From assembly GCA_021813195.1 (NCBI GenBank), contig JAKALI010000145.1, positions 1-8,625 of the forward strand: a DNA stretch of 8,625 nucleotides. The letters are read 5' to 3'. Under the pieces are notes generated by a model that did no database searches, was not told where the DNA came from, and saw nothing but the letters and a program-made list of their open reading frames with translations. Shown piece by piece: positions 6,187 through 8,625 of this stretch (position 1 is its first letter; each line of letters starts with the position of its first letter). This DNA is from Pseudomonadota bacterium (lineage in GTDB: Bacteria > Pseudomonadota > Alphaproteobacteria > Rhizobiales > Hyphomicrobiaceae). The translations under genes and the position numbers were made by a program.

Positions 6187-7902
6187 GTGTCCGATAAAAT
6201 AGCGCAGTACCAGAGCGGTAAACAAATTAAGGGGCCGAACCGGCTCTGGCCGCTCTACGGCGCTGGGATGGAAAACCTAGGGCGCGATGGCAAACCGATT
6301 GAGGTGCCGATCCCCCAGTATGGCCCGGACGAATTGCTCGTCCGGCACGATGCCTGCGGCTTGTGCTTTTCGGACATCAAAGTCATCTCTCTCGGTCGGG
6401 AACATCCTCGCATCACGCGTGACATTCAGAAAGAACCCATTGTCCTTGGGCATGAGGTCACCATGACGGTCGTCGGCGTCGGTGAGAACCTGCGCGATCG
6501 GTACAAGGTCGGAGATCGTTTCATCATTCAAGCTGACATTGTCGTGGGTGGGAAGGGCTATGCCTATGGTTACTTGATCCAGGGTGGCCTGTCGAAATAC
6601 GGCGTCATTGATCAGCGGGTGTTGAATGGTGATGACGGCAATTACCTTATCCCCGTTCAGCCCGAAACCGGCTATGCCGAGAGCGCGCTGGCGGAACCGT
6701 GGGCGTGCGTCGTCGCCGCTTACCAATTGGAATATCGTACGGCTCTCAAGAAAGGCGGCATCACCTGGATCATCGGCACGCCACAGAGCGGCGATCGCGC
6801 TTACTCAATCAGTCGAGGGTTTGACGAAGACTCAGCTCTAGCTCAATTGCTTCTAACGAACGTGCCTGCCGCTTTTGCCCAGTGGCTCGGAGAACGCGCC
6901 AAGCGTCTGGGCATCAAGGTCACGACGGTACCTGAGATCGTGAATCCTCCTGTCGAAAAGATCGATGACATTGTTTTCCTGGGCGCTGATCCAGATATGA
7001 TTGAAGCCGTCAGCCCGCGCCTTAGTCACTTTGGGATTCTGACAATTCTGGCCGATAAAGCATTGTCGCGACCGGTGACAGTGGATGTGGGGCGTGTTCA
7101 TTATGACCGCTGGTTATACGTGGGAAGTACCGGCACCGATGTCTCCGCGGCTTATAGTGATGTGCCAGCACGCTCCAAGCTTCGCCCCGGTGGTCGGGCA
7201 TGGTTTGTCGGCGCCGGTGGACCGATGGGCCGGATGCACGCTCAACGCGCGATCCAACTGACGGATGGACCCAAGATTGTTGTGTGCACAGACGTAAGCG
7301 ACCTACGGCTTGACGACCTGCGAGACTCTTTTGCCGAGGAAGCGCGAGCAAAAGGCATCGAATTCATCTGCCTCAACCCCACGCGCAAGGAAGAATACCA
7401 GGCGGGCATGGCGCGATTCAAAGAACAGGGCTTTGACGACATTATCGTGTTGGCGCCAATTCCGGCTGTCATCACAGACGCCGCCACCTATCTTGCCCCT
7501 AAAGGCATCATGAACATCTTTGCCGGCGTCGCGCGCGGGACGATGGCGAAGTTGGAGCTGAGTGACGTGTATCTGAAATCCAATCGCTTTTTCGGCCATT
7601 CGGCTTCGACAATCGCCGATTTGCGATTGATGCTTCATCAGGCAGAATCCGGCCAGCTCTCGACGAACCGGTCCGTGGCGGCTATCGGCTCACTCAGCGC
7701 GGCCCGCGATGGCTTGCAAGCGGTGAAAGACACGACCTTCCCTGGCAAGGTTGTCATATTCCCTCAGATCAAAGACATGCCTCTCACCTCACTGGCTGAT
7801 TTGAAGGCCAAGCTCCCGACGGTCTATGCTAAACTCAAGAACGGACGCGAGTGGACGGCGGAGGCGGAACAGGAATTTCTCAGAATCATGCTGGAGGACT
7901 AG
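6187..7902 (+). CDS. Zinc-type medium-chain dehydrogenase, L-sorbose-1-phosphate-reductase-like, with duplicated nucleotide-binding domain
   Basis: A probable NAD(P)-dependent polyol/ketose(-phosphate) oxidoreductase of the medium-chain alcohol dehydrogenase superfamily. It has 571 residues; usual members have 340-420. Start is GTG 6187 with AGGAG six bases before. The GroES-like catalytic part (about 40-180) has expected zinc ligands C60 (CGLCFSD), H89/E90 (LGHE) and E170 (LAEPWACV). It lacks the four-cysteine structural zinc loop. The C-terminal half (328-571) resembles sorbose-1-phosphate reductases: GAGGPMGRMH (342-351), VVCTDVSD with D369 for the ribose, FDDIIVLAPIP, and a tail GKVVIFPQIKDMPLTSLADL. 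Between lies an extra 145 residues (183-327) that align with the second domain but have lost GxGxxG (GTPQSG, 197-202) and carry N225 in place of D369. The downstream dehydrogenase starts five bases after the stop, so the two are coupled. The substrate is uncertain; the family call is firm. Confidence 0.85.
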   Translation: MSDKIAQYQSGKQIKGPNRLWPLYGAGMENLGRDGKPIEVPIPQYGPDELLVRHDACGLCFSDIKVISLGREHPRITRDIQKEPIVLGHEVTMTVVGVGENLRDRYKVGDRFIIQADIVVGGKGYAYGYLIQGGLSKYGVIDQRVLNGDDGNYLIPVQPETGYAESALAEPWACVVAAYQLEYRTALKKGGITWIIGTPQSGDRAYSISRGFDEDSALAQLLLTNVPAAFAQWLGERAKRLGIKVTTVPEIVNPPVEKIDDIVFLGADPDMIEAVSPRLSHFGILTILADKALSRPVTVDVGRVHYDRWLYVGSTGTDVSAAYSDVPARSKLRPGGRAWFVGAGGPMGRMHAQRAIQLTDGPKIVVCTDVSDLRLDDLRDSFAEEARAKGIEFICLNPTRKEEYQAGMARFKEQGFDDIIVLAPIPAVITDAATYLAPKGIMNIFAGVARGTMAKLELSDVYLKSNRFFGHSASTIADLRLMLHQAESGQLSTNRSVAAIGSLSAARDGLQAVKDTTFPGKVVIFPQIKDMPLTSLADLKAKLPTVYAKLKNGREWTAEAEQEFLRIMLED

Positions 7903-7907
7903 ATCCA

Positions 7908-8625
7908 ATGACCAGGCTCTTGCAAGATCAGATAGCCATTGTCACCGGCGGCGGGCAGGGACTGGGTAAGGCAATCTCGAAGCGGCTGGCCCAAGAAGGC
8001 GCACACGTGGTCGTCGCCGACCTCAACGAGGAAACGGCCAAGATTACGGCGAGCGAGATCATGGCGACGACCGATTGCCGGGCAATCGCCTTCAAGGTGG
8101 ACGTGACGGACGAAGCCCAAGTTAAGGCGATGATTGATCGCGCGGTGCAGGAGTTCGGGCGGCTGGACATCGCGGTCTCGAATGCGGGCATTCTCATTGC
8201 TGAAGAGGTGACCGAGTTTCCGGCGGAAAAATGGCGTGCCGTAATCAATGTAAATCTTTTTGGCTATTTCCTGGTTGCCAAGCACGCGGCGAAGGTTATG
8301 AAGGCGCAGCGCAAGGGTGTCATCCTCCAGATCAATTCCAAGTCCGGCAAGAAGGGCACCTACAAGAACTCGGCGTACGCGGCGAGCAAGTTTGGTGGGA
8401 TCGGCCTCACGCAAAGCATCGCGCTCGAACTGGCCGAATTTGGCGTGCGCGTCAACTCCATCTGCCCCGGCAATTTGCTGGACTCGCCTCTTTGGAATGA
8501 CGGACCCAATTCGCTCTACAAGCAGTACGCGAAAAAATGGGGCATCAGTGAGGCAGAGGTGCGGCAGCGCTATGTCGACCAGGTGCCCATGAAGCGCGGC
8601 TGCACGTACGAGGATGTGTGCAATG
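7908..8625 (+). CDS. srlD: Sorbitol-6-phosphate 2-dehydrogenase-like short-chain dehydrogenase, 3' end cut by the window
   Basis: It probably oxidises D-glucitol-6-phosphate to fructose-6-phosphate with NAD in the cytoplasm. ATG 7908 has GGAGG (7893-7897) inside the end of the previous gene. The frame is open through 239 codons to the window edge; family length suggests about 25-30 residues are missing. Classical SDR features are all present: TGGGQGLG (13-20), D38 after the second strand (favours NAD), NAG (92-94), and the catalytic set N116, S144, Y157 and K161. The segments QINSKSGKKGTYKNSAYAAS, KFGGIGLTQSIALELAEFG and VDQVPMKRGCTYEDVCN match E. coli SrlD from memory (INSKSG, KFGGVGLTQSLALDLAEYG, PLKRGCDYQDV). 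A related polyol or ketose-phosphate substrate cannot be excluded. It pairs with the upstream sorbose-phosphate-reductase-like gene as SorE and SorD do in sorbose operons. Confidence 0.9.
   Translation, partial: MTRLLQDQIAIVTGGGQGLGKAISKRLAQEGAHVVVADLNEETAKITASEIMATTDCRAIAFKVDVTDEAQVKAMIDRAVQEFGRLDIAVSNAGILIAEEVTEFPAEKWRAVINVNLFGYFLVAKHAAKVMKAQRKGVILQINSKSGKKGTYKNSAYAASKFGGIGLTQSIALELAEFGVRVNSICPGNLLDSPLWNDGPNSLYKQYAKKWGISEAEVRQRYVDQVPMKRGCTYEDVCN

Noticed and set aside
7904..8625. Frames at 7899-8414 (minus), 8231-8500 and 8317-8592 (plus) as genes
   Set aside because: They overlap the SDR gene, whose frame from ATG 7908 is open to the window end and has all catalytic motifs.
1..8625. tRNA, rRNA, CRISPR array, prophage or toxin-antitoxin genes
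   Set aside because: None was seen; non-coding space is limited to short gaps without such patterns.

Overview
This is an 8.6 kb bacterial accessory or catabolic region with every gene on the + strand. It begins in the tail of a decayed IS110-family insertion sequence and runs into a DeoR-regulated carbohydrate/polyol cluster. The gene style suggests a Chloroflexota-like or other deep-branching Gram-positive-type genome: a fused E1 alpha-beta 2-oxo-acid dehydrogenase, an actinobacterial-type myo-inositol-1-phosphate synthase, and an oversized sorbose-phosphate-reductase-like dehydrogenase. This is a guess from memory of families; no phylogenetic marker is present.

Layout. 1-484: C-terminal part of an IS110 transposase, broken by a one-base deletion near 368-370. 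508-1252: DeoR/GlpR-type repressor whose N-terminus is out of frame; loss of one copy of an 11-bp tandem repeat would explain it. 1307-3397: fused E1 (alpha+beta) of a ThDP-dependent 2-oxo-acid/acetoin dehydrogenase. 3398-4759: matching E2 acyltransferase, starting on the base after the E1 stop codon. 4760-4924: non-coding gap with a candidate promoter and hairpin. 4925-6014: myo-inositol-1-phosphate synthase split by one extra T at about 5666. 6015-6186: non-coding gap with a strong hairpin and an iterated GACGAA motif. 6187-7902: zinc-type medium-chain dehydrogenase of the L-sorbose-1-phosphate-reductase type, carrying two tandem nucleotide-binding-like domains. 7908-8625: sorbitol-6-phosphate 2-dehydrogenase-like SDR, cut by the window end.

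How the genes may work together (inference). The last two genes resemble the SorE/SorD pair of sorbose catabolism (ketose-1-phosphate to glucitol-6-phosphate to fructose-6-phosphate), and glucitol operons are classically DeoR-regulated. Inositol-phosphate synthase drains glucose-6-phosphate toward inositol phosphate. The E1-E2 pair would oxidise a 2-oxo acid or acetoin to acyl-CoA; its E3 partner is not in the window. A polyol/cyclitol-phosphate utilisation locus is the simplest reading, but the substrate cannot be fixed from sequence.

The most unusual items are the tandem Rossmann-like architecture of the 571-residue dehydrogenase, the E2 with two peripheral subunit-binding domains, and three separate reading-frame breaks in 5.7 kb. 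The breaks could be real decay or assembly error.
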